From Hymenopus coronatus (lineage: Eukaryota; Arthropoda; Insecta; Mantodea; Hymenopodidae), in assembly GCA_030762935.1 (NCBI GenBank), contig CM060882.1, positions 18,667,001 through 18,731,000 on the forward strand: DNA of 64,000 nucleotides, in the 5' to 3' direction. This document shows, one piece after another, positions 19,078 to 30,756 of this stretch. The translations under genes were made by a program, and so were the position numbers. The notes under the pieces were generated by a model. It was not told the DNA's origin, made no database searches, and saw only the letters and a list, made by a program, of their open reading frames with translations. Positions within the stretch are counted from its first letter, which is position 1, and each line of letters begins with the position of its first letter.

Positions 19078-20254
19078 CAGAGTAGAAATGGGGCGATTCG
19101 TGAACGAATCGTTCATATGAACGACTACGAGGAAAGAATCGCATTAATCGTGACAATCTTGGCATGGATCGTGATTCAAAAAGAATCGCGAGAACCTTGC
19201 TAGTCGCAGCATGAATCGTCGTTCAAAAAGAATCGCATGAATCGAAAAGAATAGCATGAATCGTGTCAATCTTAGCAGGTATCGTCGTTCAAAGAGAATA
19301 GCAGAATTGAAGCATCGTGATTAGGTATTAGGGTTCGTTTCTCTTTTGCTTCCACCTTTCCAAGTACCAAGTTGAACTTCGACGAAAACTGCCGAGTGCG
19401 CACGATGATGTGTACAGGGAATTATAACCATTTATTTTATTGTGTGAAAATAAATAGTGCTGAGGCCATGAGGCTAAATATAAGAATATATAAATATATA
19501 AAATAAAACATATATATTATATATATCTATCAAATACATAAATTATATATATTTGTTATATATTATGCACAATATACATAAGAAAACGAACACTGTAGAT
19601 CATTGCCGAAGTCACCACGAGCGTTTTCATATTGTTTAGGGTTGAGTTATGGCACATCTGAAAGCAAGCGTTAGGATTTACAACTGTTTTATATACGTAT
19701 ATATTTATTTATTTTTTGCAGTATCCTAAATGTAATATGCTCCAAAATAATAGGTATAGAAACATACTGTTCTAATACATAAAAATTACCTCGAATATTC
19801 CTGAAGAAAATAATAACTATTCTGGGTACTAGCGTTAGGTTATAATAACGTATTTATAAATATTACATGAATTATTGGCCTGCAACCGCGACAGTGATGA
19901 ATAATAATTACTCTGCGTATTGACATTACGCAAATACCGTCATACAATCGAAGTTTAGGTGTCTAGAATTGACTTTTAGACTTATACTTTTTGTTTTTTC
20001 CGAATAATGGAGGAAATATTATCATATGTTTGCAATAGATGGAAAAGAGTAGAACTTTTTTTTGTAATATAAATTACTGCATTTATGTTAGAGGGGCTAC
20101 GTACCATATGACTATCATCCCCGGGTACAGTATTAGTCAAACGCAGAAAGCGCATGAAGATTATAAATGAATCGTATGCATCGATTAATTTTGGATGGAC
20201 GAATCGTACGTATCAAATACTAAAATTGAATCGCTCGACCCAAATCTATTATTG
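19078..20254. mobile_element. hAT-like non-autonomous element (tentative), unit 1
   Basis: The left end reads CAGAGTAGAAATGGGGCGAT, then TC. The right end, reversed, reads CAATAATAGATTTGGGTCGA then GCGATTC, an imperfect inverted pair in the style of hAT ends (CAG.G). Subterminal DNA is rich in GAATCG/CGATTC motifs, including the perfect palindrome TCGTTCATATGAACGA (about 19,108-19,123). Such motif clusters are typical transposase-binding regions. No 8-bp target duplication could be confirmed and no transposase is encoded. Confidence 0.45.
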
Positions 20255-20639
20255 AGTTTTAGAAATCATACGATTCAGCCGACCACCAATCTTAAACACA
20301 ATACTATGACTCCAGTCATAACCGCATTATATACATTGTTACAGATAGCTCTTTTGTGCAGATCATGATCACTCGGTACCACAATCCGCTTCAAAAATTC
20401 CGCTAGTAACAGGACGCAACTCTTTAATGCCGCTATTCAAGATATACTTAAAACGCAGACTTCAGCAACATTTTATGCCACCCAAATCTACATTATTGAA
20501 AATAAAAAACACCTATTGCTATACAATATGATATTATTCGAACATAGCTAATTAATTCTAGAGATTTAAATGCACAATTATTTCAATTAGAGGTTTTGAA
20601 GCTAAATTTTGGCTCAAAATAAGCCTTGTGCTGCTATCT
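20255..20639. other. Unassigned stretch
   Basis: Nothing recognised. Counterparts 35,409-35,810 and 50,014-50,415, where several small indels distinguish unit 1 from units 2 and 3. Confidence 0.35.
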
Positions 20640-20965
20640 ATGAATGTCATTGTGAGGCTTGCTACCTCAGCACCTCACGCGGGCTTAAATAATACTAGTG
20701 GAGTTCGAACAGAATCCCTCATCCCCTTTCACTTTTACCTCTAGGTCACTCCGCTGCCCCAAAATGGGGCAACAAAAGTCCTTCATGTTCGAGAGATCCA
20801 ATAACTGATTTCTCACCCGCAGTTTCCGGTTTCTATTTGCGCCTAGGCCGGGGAATCTTTCCATGCCGAATAGATTAAATTAGTGTGCAACTCACAGAGT
20901 TCAAACTCGCTCCGCTACGCGGCGTCAGTGCCGATACTTTCCTACGAAGGCTGCATTAAAGCTGG
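20640..20965 (-). mobile_element. GC-richer SINE-like patch, unit 1
   Basis: The minus strand has GGAGTGACCTAGAGG followed by TTCTGTTCGAACTCC (A- and B-box-like, about 20,700-20,755) and AGCCCGCGTGAGGTGCTGAG. A second B-box-like GAGTTTGAACTC lies near 20,898. Two degraded tRNA-derived heads are likely. Confidence 0.4.
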
Positions 20966-21617
20966 CTACTCTAACGATTACTTACCGTTACGATAATGTT
21001 TTAATAGTTTGAGTATCTGTGAAAGGCACTGTTACACGTATTCTTTACAATTATAATAAACAAAAAAACAATAACAATAAAACAAGTATGAAAACAATAA
21101 AGAGTTCTAAACCAGTAAGTAACTATGAAAGGAAATTAGCTGCAATGTATGAATCTGATACACAGTGTATGAAACTGACAAAAAGCGTGTTAAAACAACC
21201 TTTTTACGTCAGTTACTTGCTAAATGAAACATTCTATAAATAAAATTTTCATTTAAAACGGATTAAACTGCTTACCATTTCTAGTTGTCAGCTGCTTTGG
21301 ATAGTTATCGCGTGGACTAAGCAGATTTGTGGGCTTGGAGCTCTCTTCGGATCTCTTTTGCTCTGAAGAAGAACCGACACTTTAAATAGTGATTAACCAA
21401 CTCAGGGATAAAGTTCTTGGTGTGCTCAACGCGCAACCAGCTCCTCAAGGTTCAAGTGCAATTGAGTCATATTTGTAAATATGTATTGTAATTCGTTGAC
21501 ATTTATGAAGAGCACATAATACAATAATCATATTTTAGTTTTATGTAACACTAATTTTTGATACTCTTTGTTTTCGTGTCCATGCAAAAAAAAAAAAAAA
21601 AAAAAAGGGAAGTACAT
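20966..21617. other. Unassigned stretch ending in an A-rich tract
   Basis: No gene recognised. A short open frame (about 21,019-21,240) is Lys/Asn-rich and unlike any family I know. An A-run at 21,584-21,606 precedes the extra R850 copy. Counterparts 36,061-36,736 and 50,671-51,340. Confidence 0.35.
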
Positions 21618-22500
21618 ATTTTTACTTTCTCCATATGCACTATGTACATAGTGTATAGAGAAAGTATTGCACTCCACCAAAAATTCGATACCGAGATTTC
21701 ACCGGAAATATATGTTTTAAGGTCACCAATATCCAAAAAAAGCATTTTCACAAAAAGGTCCGTGTGTGTGTGTGTGTGTCCGTGTGTCCGTGTGTTTGTA
21801 AACACGATAACTCAAAAACGAAAAGTTGGTAAAATACCAGACTTGGTATTTAAGTTTAATATCTTCCAGGGATGCGACAAGAAGATTTTGAGAAAAATCC
21901 CCCCACCCCCAACTACCCGTTACATGGAAATTTTTTCGAAAATTTTGACTTTCTCAAAAATGGCTCTAACGATTTTGATTAAAATTTCGGATATTAAACA
22001 TATTTACCGGACAAATGAAATGTATATCTTGAATTTTCTGGCAATAGCCTCTGAAGAGTAGTTTATTTTGGATGAATTTTACTAAATTTTGAATAACTGC
22101 TAAACCGTAAGATATGCACAAAAACGTACCACACAAAAAATATAGAGCACATTAAAACACACAATTTATGTTATGTACATTGTTTTCGTGGAGTTCGTCG
22201 TTTTTGTGACATTCCTTATTTTTATTTTCTGCTATGAAAAACGTACACTTTTCTCATACAGAAACTTGTCAACTCCTATCCATATAAACAAAGGAACTTC
22301 ATTGACATAGCAAACAGCTTTTGACTATCACTTTAACCTACGGTTGTCCCTTATTTCGCTTCTACTTACAAGGAAGCGAGTAATAAGACTATTTCTGCTA
22401 TTTTTTTCTGATTGGCATAAAGTAAATAGAAGTATAAGCTTTTTAAGAATTATTTGTTGCAGGGATGTGGAGAAAGGCATGTGAATGGTACACATCAGAT
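21618..22500 (+). repeat. R850 repeat, copy D (unit 1 only)
   Basis: Full forward copy. It has the near-palindrome at 21,624-21,667 centred on TATGTACATA, AATTCGATACCGAGATTTCACC, a (GT)n tract (21,763-21,779), AATTTTCTGGCAATAGCC and the end GAATGGTACACATCAGAT. Its main frame is open for about 165 codons. Units 2 and 3 read straight through this point (for example 36,736), so it is an insertion in unit 1 or a clean loss elsewhere. ATTTTT occurs at both ends. Confidence 0.85.
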
Positions 22501-22790
22501 TTTTTATGTATGCTTTTATAGAGCACATTAAGTATAGTGCAGTGGCGTCTAGGCCTCAAAAACAAATGGTGTGATTATGTGTCTATTCTGTTGTTTTTGT
22601 AACCCGTGCTTTTAGCACCAGAGCTTTATACATTGTTGTTTTTTTCTATAGTATATAAACAAATGTATACATGTATACGCCTTGACAAGTTCCATGTTCA
22701 TGGCTTCCTGGCCTAAACGAACCTACATCTTATCTAATCTAGACAATAGTAAAACAAGTCACGCCATATTGTACTTGATGAACTCAGTAA
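22501..22790. other. Unassigned stretch beside the P-element-like remnant
   Basis: Contains AGCATGTT/TATAAACAAATGTAT-type AT-rich DNA. It may hold the 3' non-coding end of the P-element-like element, but no terminal repeat was recognised. Confidence 0.3.
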
Positions 22791-23716
22791 CTTTTACTTC
22801 GTGTCACGTAAACTTTCAGAGCGACGTGTTAGAAACTTAGTATTGCCATGTTCCTCTTGTATTGAACGGGCCCAGAGCTCACACTTACTAAATCTTGAGG
22901 AGTGCTTAACAATATATCCCGCCACATAATATACCAAGTATCCGTCCACAGAAGGAGCAGGAGCACCGTTTTCTAGTTCTGGTATAGAGCTTTCCCAATC
23001 CTCAAAATTAGAAGAATGTTTAATAACCATTTTCTCTGTTATCGAATTTTCCACTGATCTCTAGTGCACTTTAACATTTCTAGCTAACATGCGCATCTGG
23101 TTTACAAAAGAGGTCAGAATCCCTTTTAGGCTCATAATTTCCTCTAGAGGTAGGTAAGTGCTTGTTTTATTGGAATATAGATACACTAGAGTAAGTGCAA
23201 ATGGAGAAAATCAATCGTCGAAGGATGGTCATCTGAACTGTATGAGCACATAATTCCAAAATATCGTTCCAAATGACCTTATGTAAGTTTCCCTGTTAAC
23301 ACATATTTAAAGTGCAATAATGACTCCATTGTTCTAGAGGTAAACGTTGTTTCGTAGATTGAAATGCGTGCAGAAATTTGAGAATACTTGTATGGGAGAA
23401 TGAATGGCCATACAAAGCCTTAGAAGGTGAGGCTGCATCGAGTGCGTCGGCAAGATCATTTAAAACCTTTCTAACCCTTTCCCAATGTCCTCAAATCCTG
23501 TCAAATCCATTTCTCGATAACATTTTAGGCCTTTTGCAACATTGTCACTGAACACTTGGAATGCAAGCCTTGCGTTCATTTTTTGAAAACATGAGGGAAA
23601 GATCATGAGTTATTGTTAGCTTTGGACAAACTCTTAGTCCCGCATGGCTTTGAATTACATTTCTTTCTAATTCTGTTTGGTGCCAAAGAAATATTCCAGT
23701 TTCTTTAGAGAAATTT
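22775..23716 (-). pseudogene. P-element-like (THAP9-type) transposase remnant, units 1/2
   Basis: Reading the minus strand from right to left, the order follows P-element-family transposases. It starts GIFLWHQTELERNVIQSHAG, LRVCPKLT. Then KMNARLAFQVFSDNVAKGL (family: KM.VRLA.QVFS.SVA.GL), RVLNDLADALDA (family: LINDLFDALN), HFKYVLTGKL and LERYFG...DDHPS...FL (family: LTGK...D.LE.FFG.IR...G..DHP). It ends with VYYVAGYIVKHSS, the late YVAGY(V/I) block. Several frame changes and stops make it a dead gene, and the N-terminal zinc finger and early catalytic part are missing. It crosses the unit junction at 23,644, so it predates the amplification of the array. Confidence 0.85.
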
Positions 23717-24472
23717 AATTTACTTTATTCCCTTATGGAATTGCAAGTAATAAAGTAGTCTGGCAGTTTATGATAAAAGTGCAGTACTAACTAAATTTAG
23801 AATTTAGAGTTACTACAACATAAAATTGTTACTGTTCACGTTACGTTAGTTATACAACACACAAAACAGCAGTCAGCTAAACGAGTTAGCTCTTCAGGTG
23901 GCCAACAGTCCTTGGATAATTTTCTGCTTAGGAAAGAGGTGAGATAAGAGAAATCTGATTTTGCTATGTGCTAGACGTGGAACACAAAATACAAATGTTT
24001 GTTATAAAGCTACACCACTCATTGAGTCCAACTTTGCTCATTGCTCCTGTGAATCGCCTACTGTGCACTGCGTGACCTTCTGCTGAGCGGAAAGCAGGAA
24101 AATACAATTCCTACAGTGCAGTGGAAGCGTTTAACATTTGCAGAAGAAATAAGTAAAACACTTTTCCTTTATTGACTTGACCTGGCTGTCATAGTAAGGT
24201 TTTACTTGCCCTTAATACTGAAACCTTAAGGATTTGTTGCATTATGTTTTATCACAATTGTTTTAGTTAGAAAGTCTGCCCATTTATTGAGGGAGAGAAT
24301 TTTCTTTAAGAAGATCATCGTTTGAATTTATTAAAATTTTCCACAGGTTAATATAGCTAATGTAGATTCATGACTGGCATTATTGCATTTATTGCATTAG
24401 CATTTATATTTCTGATATGAACATATTGTGACTATGCGACTGTGGTTTGCCAGCCCGTAATTGCTCTATCTA

Positions 24473-24699
24473 GTCACACTCATTGTCGCAAGGGCATGAA
24501 GAATAGCCACACCTGGGTGTAGTGCACACATATGAGCAGCTTGCATTCAAACGTATAGCCAATTGTTGCGCTGCATGGTCTGTTTCCTTTATGTAGCCAT
24601 ACTCATTGTCGCAAGGGCATGAAGAGCAGCCACAATATCCCAGAGCCTTGGAGAGTCACACCTGGGTGTAATGCTCACATATGTGAAGAGCTTGCTTTC
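24473..24699 (-). repeat. Cys-rich-coding minisatellite, unit 2 (~2 copies)
   Basis: Same monomer as in unit 1, with about the same total length (227 bp). Confidence 0.75.
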
Positions 24700-24894
24700 A
24701 AAATGTTAGTTTCTGGTCCAGAATTACTCCTAGGCATTTGAAAGCATCAACCAAATCTATGAATACGTTGTTGATGTGTATTTTAAGGACATCAAAGTAC
24801 TGTCTGTTTTTGGTGACAAGATTGCGGTAGTCTTTACAGGTTAAATACCAGCTTATTCTTACAGCCCATGTATCAAATAGATGTAATGCTTCAT
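24700..24894 (-). pseudogene. LINE reverse-transcriptase fragment A, unit 2
   Basis: Same as the unit 1 copy, with FKCLGVILDQKLTF intact. Confidence 0.65.
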
Positions 24895-25131
24895 TAGCGT
24901 ATGTATTTCAGGTGCTAAGAGTAGTAGGAGTAAGATATATTTGCAATGAGCTGGTGCAAAAGTTATTTTGAAATATACCAGACTATGCGAGTGATTATTT
25001 AACAATATAATCTAGAGATGGGCTGATATAAAGCCCGGAGTCGAGACTATCGCCCCCGAACACTGTTGTCGACCATCTCGCGAAGTCTTGTTTTAGCTCT
25101 GGCGTCATAGAATGTCCAGCACTGTCCCGCG

Positions 25132-26155
25132 AACACACACACACACACGAACATTTTTCTAAAGCTGTTTTTGTTTGTTTGTTTTTTTTTGTACAGGAGG
25201 CTTTAAAACGTCTATTTGCGGTGAAATCTCGGTATCCAATTTTTTGGGTCGAATTCAATACTTTCTCTACACACTATATAGACAGAACGTGTAGAGAAAG
25301 TAAAAATCGGATGTGTTCCATTCACATGACTTTCTCTACATCTCTGCAACAAATTATTGTTAAAAAGTTTATGTTTCTATTTACTTCATGTTAATTGAGA
25401 AAAAAATTAATAGAAATAGTTTTTTACTTGATTCCTTGTAAGTAAAAGCGAAATAAGGGAGTACCATAGGTTAAAGTGATAGTCAAAATCTCGTTGCTAT
25501 GTGACTGAACTTCCTTTGTTTGTATGGATACGAGTTGACTAAGTCCTGTGATAGAAAAGTATAAGCTTTTCATGGCTGAAACCAAAAACAAGAAATATCT
25601 GAAAAACAATCAACTCCATGAAAAAAATGCATATAACATGCATTGTATGTTTTAAAGTGCTCTACATTTATTGTGTCGTAAGTTTTTTTCCAACTCTTAC
25701 GATTTAGCAGTTATTCAAAATTCCGTAAAATTCGTCCAGAATAAAGTAGCCTTCAGAGGCTATTCCCAGAAAAGTCAAGATATTTTATTTTTCAGGTAAA
25801 TATCTTTAATATATGGTATTTTAATCAAAATAGTTAGAGCCATTTTTTAGAAAATTAAAATTTTCGAGGAAAAAAAATTCCATGTAAAGGGTAGTTTGAG
25901 GTGGAGGGATTTTTCTTAAAATCTTCGTGTCGCATACCTGGAAGATACTAAACTTAAATACCAAGTTTGATATTTTACCGACTTTTCGATTTGGAGTTAT
26001 CGTGTTCACAGACACACGGCCTTTTTTGTGAAAATGCTTTTTTTTTGGATACAGGGGACCCTAAAACATGTATTTCCGGGGAAATCTCGGTATCGAATTT
26101 TTGGGTGCAGTGCAATACATTCTCTATACATAGTACGTGTAGAGAAAGTAAAAAT
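25132..26155 (-). repeat. R850 tandem pair (partial + full), unit 2
   Basis: A partial copy (25,132-25,300) ends in the near-palindrome around 25,255-25,302. A full reversed copy follows, from AAAAATCGGATGTGTTCC to GCAATACATTCTCTATAC and GTAGAGAAAGTAAAAAT. The TTCCCAGAAAA landmark is at about 25,763. The minus strand holds long open stretches in the same frame as copies A and D. Confidence 0.75.
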
Positions 26156-26425
26156 ACTCTCGCATGAATATACTGTGTAACCAATTGCCTTAAATTACAA
26201 TACATATTATTATCATGCTTCCGTGAACTAAAATAGTTTATATATTCTGATTTATATTACGCATTTTTATCAAATTCTTTAAATAAGTAGCTAGGATTTT
26301 GTTTAAAAGCCTAACGACTCTTTAATAAAGAAGCTAACGCAAGATAGTAAAAGGCTAAAACTGTTTTTATAAAAAGATAAGAATCCTAGCCCTAGCAATA
26401 ACACAAAATGGCTCGTTGTTTAACC

Positions 26426-26473
<48 letters not shown>

Positions 26474-27068
26474 TCAACTTTACTTATACTCAAACATGTT
26501 CGGATTTCAACCGAAAATAGAATTTATTTTTGTCTTTAGGGAAATAAACTGTATGTACACTTAATTCAAAATCTTCTCGGGCTTCTAACCAGGTAAAGAC
26601 TAAAATATTTTGAATTAATACGTCGCCAGGAAAGCTTCAGTTCTTATTTTATATGTACACTTGTTTGTAATAAAAGTGGAAACCACATATATATCTGCAG
26701 ATTCTGTGATACCACATTTCGTTTTTAACCGCTTCCTTAACGTGGATTGTTTAAGTAGTATTCATATCCTTTAACCTTTTATATCTATTATATTATCCTA
26801 TTTATATTATGATCCTATGGTAGCCTATTTATGTCTTAAATCATTTAAATTGATGAAATAATATAACTTACAAAATTGATTATACGAGTTTCCGTGCATT
26901 ACACCGCAGTCTTCCTATTAACGAGATATATGAGTCTTGCGAGTAATCGGGAATCTCGTACGCTCGTTGGTCAAGCTCTCTCCTGCCAGCTATGCCTTCA
27001 GCTCCATCTGCTGGCTGTGAGAAACGTGCATATATTGTGACTGTTGTAACAACTTTCTTCTTCTTTTT
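26156..27068. other. Unassigned AT-rich block (units 2-4 only)
   Basis: Contains the (TA)n tract 26,429-26,472 in unit 2, reduced to ATATATATAC in units 3 and 4. No gene or known repeat was recognised. Counterparts are 40,709-41,587 and 55,464-56,342. Unit 1 has lost it. Confidence 0.4.
26429..26472. repeat. (TA)n microsatellite, unit 2 only
   Basis: About 22 TA repeats. Units 3 and 4 have only about 5 at the same place. Confidence 0.95.
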
Positions 27069-27140
27069 TATGTGGCTTAACGTCCTTTAACCTGGTTGGT
27101 CATATCGGACAATAAATAAAATTGGTGAAATGATGCGTTT
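27069..27140 (-). mobile_element. SINE family 2 tail, unit 2
   Basis: Reverse complement of the 3' part of the SINE at 2101-2351 (TGGCTTAACGTCCTTTAACC, TGGTTGGTCATATCGGACAA, ATTGGTGAAATGATG). Head missing. Confidence 0.6.
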
Positions 27141-27545
27141 TCAAAAGAAAAGAATTCATTTGTTACCTAACCATTTTGCTAGACAATAACTAAGGGCTGC
27201 TATATTATTAATGATAAAGCACACACTGTTATCGTTCGTGTGCATTTAGGTAAACAGTAAATCCTGGGTAGTTAGGATTACCGACTTTTAGTTGCATTTT
27301 TTTTTTTTTGTATGGATGTTAAGGTTGTTGATTCTACAACAATGTTATAGTGGATTTTATACTTTTGTTGAGTGGATCTCGTTTTACTTCTACACAGTTT
27401 TTTTTTTTGTAATATATTTAATACACTATCATTGTGGTCTGAAATATTCGTAACAACAATTTGGTTACCTTTGTCTTCTTTGACATAAATTAAGTGATAA
27501 GTGTGAAAAAGTGGCATTTATTATATTAGGTTTCCAGATGCTTAA

Positions 27546-27748
27546 AATGTGCTCAAATGTTAGTTTCCGGTCCAGCATTACTCCTGGGTATTTGAAATCA
27601 TCAACAAAATCTATGAATACATTGTTGGTGGGTATTTTAGGACATCAAACTTTTGTCTGTTTTTGGTGACAAGAGTGCGGTAGTCTTTACAGGTTACATT
27701 CCAGCTTATTCTTACAGCCCCGTGTATAAAATAGATGTAATGCTTCAT
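27546..27748 (-). pseudogene. LINE reverse-transcriptase fragment B, unit 2
   Basis: The minus strand reads AVRISWNVTCKDYRTLVTKN and, after a one-base shift, NNVFIDFVDDFKYPGVMLDR KLTFEHIL. This is the same RT region as fragment A with about 15-20% different bases, so A and B are two separate insertions or an old duplication of one LINE. Confidence 0.65.
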
Positions 27749-28040
27749 TAGCGTTTGTATTTCAGAATCAGGAAATCGGTGAAGTGCTTAGAAAACTTTC
27801 AAACCGAAAAAAGTTAATTTTCCTAAGATCGAAGGTTTGCACCGTCTATACATAGGCAGTTATAAAGCTTGCGTTAAGTAAGAAACTGCCCTGTGGTATC
27901 ACATTAACTACAAATGACTACAAGATGATATGACACGGAAAAAATTAGTGCTCGACTTCCAAATAAAAACACGAATGAAACGTCGGACTTCAATAAGAAG
28001 TTTGGAAAGTCGTGAAAATACAAAAAGAAAATATTTCCAT

Positions 28041-28144
28041 AGAGCCTGATAGAGAGGCCTTTGAGCAAAATTAAGCGATCTTTCACGCCCAATTTAGAAT
28101 GGGACGCTGAGAACCACAGTATTTAAAGAGCGTCCATAAATAAC
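28041..28144 (+). mobile_element. SINE family 1, 3' half, unit 2
   Basis: Same piece as in unit 1. Confidence 0.7.
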
Positions 28145-28710
28145 ACGCCATTTACATTTCCAAAATCGATTTGAGAACATAGTTACGTTTACCTGAATTG
28201 TGAAAAAAATATGGAATGCCACTTATGTTTGGAAAAAATCTTCGGCATTTGAAAAAAACGATGACTAAGGAATAAAAGAAAATAGCTTGAGGAAGTTCGT
28301 CTTTTATTTCGCCTTTAGCAACTTAAGTGACTGGACATCTCACTTGCACCACACCAAGTTATTACAATAACGTTTGTTCACCTAAATAGAGTAGTCTTAG
28401 CAATAAGTGTCAGAGATTCTTCTATTCGACAGTTATTTCACACAAGGTATGTGTTTTCTATTCAAACAACTTTTTTATCAATTTACCTCTTACCATTTGT
28501 TGACTGTATCTTCTGTTTCAATAACGATGATTATTCAACACATTTTTATAAAAATATATAACACACTTCAGTTTTAAATTTCATTTACAATAATATTTTC
28601 CGTTTTCCAAAGCACATGTTCATGAAAATATGTTGTGGTCTTAGAATATTAACTAAAGAGTGTACATTTTCTGTGCAGTATGGAGATGGAGCACCAATGG
28701 CGGCAGAAAT

Positions 28711-28832
28711 CGGTGAACCTGGAGAAAAGCCGACCCTGCGCAGCTTTGTCCACCACAAATACCGCATGTGGTTGCCTGGGACCAAAGCCAGGCCGCCCTT
28801 GGTGAGAGGCGAGTGATCTAACCCTGTTTAGA
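28711..28832 (-). mobile_element. tRNA-headed SINE, family 3, unit 2
   Basis: As unit 1. The B-box region reads TTGGTCCCAGGC. Confidence 0.65.
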
Positions 28833-28944
28833 TGATTGTAATTATTAAAATACATCCACCGAACAAAAGTGACACTCCAGGAGGAACCTAAATATACCTA
28901 ATAGTGACAAGAGCGATACAGTCATCTGAAACATGCTAATTATT

Positions 28945-29196
28945 AGTTTTATTTATGGACGCTCTTTAACCGCTGCCGTTCTTAGCATCACATTTTATAT
29001 CGGGCGTGAAATACTGCTTAGGTTTGTTCAGATGCATCTGGAGGTTCTTTTACGTGCCGTAAATCTACGACACGGGAACAATGGCTTTATTTATCTTCCG
29101 AAAGAAGCCATTCTAAGGATTTTTAAGCCCAAAAGAAATGTTCCAGCCTCCGCAGGGTTTGAACCCGCGACCTTGGGAATCAGAGGCTAGCAGCTA
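28945..29196 (-). mobile_element. SINE family 1, near-complete, unit 2
   Basis: Same insertion as in unit 1, with a few substitutions. Confidence 0.8.
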
Positions 29197-29713
29197 ATTG
29201 CTAAATACAAAAATGTTTTTATACGTTATACACATACACATGCACACATTCTGAGAAAGATTGTTTTGTGAACCAATTGCTTGTATTTCCAGAATTTTAA
29301 AATGTATGATGCCAAACATTGCGACTGTTGTAAACAGAATCTCGCAAATATATTTTCATAATGATATCGTATTAATATTTCAACCGTAACTCTTGAAGAT
29401 AATTTTTATCGACAAATAATCAAGTCACTAACTATATTTCTAAACATGTTTTATTCAATTTAATGGAAGAAACAGTAATAATGAAAGTGTATAACGCTAA
29501 AGTCACGATAATCTTGAATAGAAACTTCAACATTTTGAGAATGACGTGTCATATTTTTTGTCCATCATTTAAATTGAATGTATTGTTCGAGAACAACCAT
29601 GGCGAGAATTGCGAGTGGCGGGCGATAAAGTAGCAGCTGATTTCGATTAGTGCATGCATCAATGAGTGTTTGAATGTAGTATTCGGGAACAGAACATCAC
29701 TCGAGTGGCAAAA

Positions 29714-30450
29714 ACGTAGCATCCGATAACTTACTAATGAATACAGATTCATTTCGAACACTTTGTAGTATCCGAGAACATCAATAGCGAGAACTGAGAA
29801 CATTACTTGTGTGACAATAGCGTAGCATCCGATAACTTACTAATGAATACAGATACATTTCGATCACTTTGTAGTATCCGAGAACATCCATAGCGAGAAT
29901 TGCGAGTGGCGGGCGATAAAGTAGCAGCTGATTTCGATTAGTGCATGCATCAATGAGTGTTTGAATGTAGTATTCGGGAACAGAACATCACTCGAGTGGC
30001 AAAAACGTAGCATCCGATAACTTACTAATGAATACAGATTCATTTCGATCACTTTGTAGTATTCGAGAACATCCATAGCGAGAACTGAGAACATTACTCG
30101 TGTGCCGATAGCGTAGCATCCGAGAACTTGCTTATGAATACAGATTCATTTCGATCACTTTGTAGTATCCGAGAACTTGCTTATGAATACAGATTCATTT
30201 CGATCACTTTGTAGTATTCGAGAACATCCATAGCGAGAACTGAGAACATTACTCGTGTGCCGATAGCGTAGCATCCGAGAACTTGCTTATGAATACAGAT
30301 TCATTTCGATCACTTTGTAGCATCCGATAACTTACTAATGAATACAGATTCATTTGGATCACTTTGTAGTATCCGAGAACATCCATAGCGAGAACTGAGA
30401 ACATTACTCGTGTGCCGATAGCGTAGCACCCGAGAACTTGCTTATGAAGA
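29714..30450. repeat. 106-bp minisatellite, unit 2 (rearranged, ~7 copy lengths)
   Basis: Irregular: the leader (GCGAGTGGCGGGCGATAAAG ... CATCACTCGAGTGG) is copied again at 29,890-30,000 between monomers, and one ~53-bp half-monomer is duplicated near 30,130-30,190. Confidence 0.9.
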
Positions 30451-30756
30451 GACTCATTTGGAATCTATTGTAAAAGCGTGTTCGTATGAAGGTTTCGAGT
30501 CTATTGTTATTGTTATTAATAAAGTAAATGCTTGTAGGGGATTAAACTGAGCGGTTTGATCTTCATTGTTTAATATATATTCAGTAATGTTAATCGAAGC
30601 CTTACTGTTACAGATTATTTTTAATTAGGATTGGTTGTGAAGTCTAGGATGTAATAAATCTCACGTTATATACAATCTAGTTAGGGAACCATATTACCAG
30701 TCTATAACTTGTTAATTGGGGCAACATTATTTACAACAGTAATTTTAGTAGGAAAA

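Larger units (their letters stand above)
11806..23643 (+). repeat. Array unit 1 (11.8 kb)
   Basis: Compared with unit 2 it lacks 2,424 bp (unit-2 positions 25,235-27,658; junction at 13,412/13,413) and 411 bp (unit-2 positions 30,600-31,010; junction at 15,870/15,871). It also lacks about 30 bp near 17,140. It carries an extra R850 copy at 21,618-22,500. Confidence 0.9.

Noticed and set aside
18809..19165. 118-codon minus-strand open frame kept in all four units
   Set aside because: It runs through an R850 piece, a 106-bp monomer and the end of the hAT-like element, so it cannot be one protein; conservation only reflects recent array duplication.
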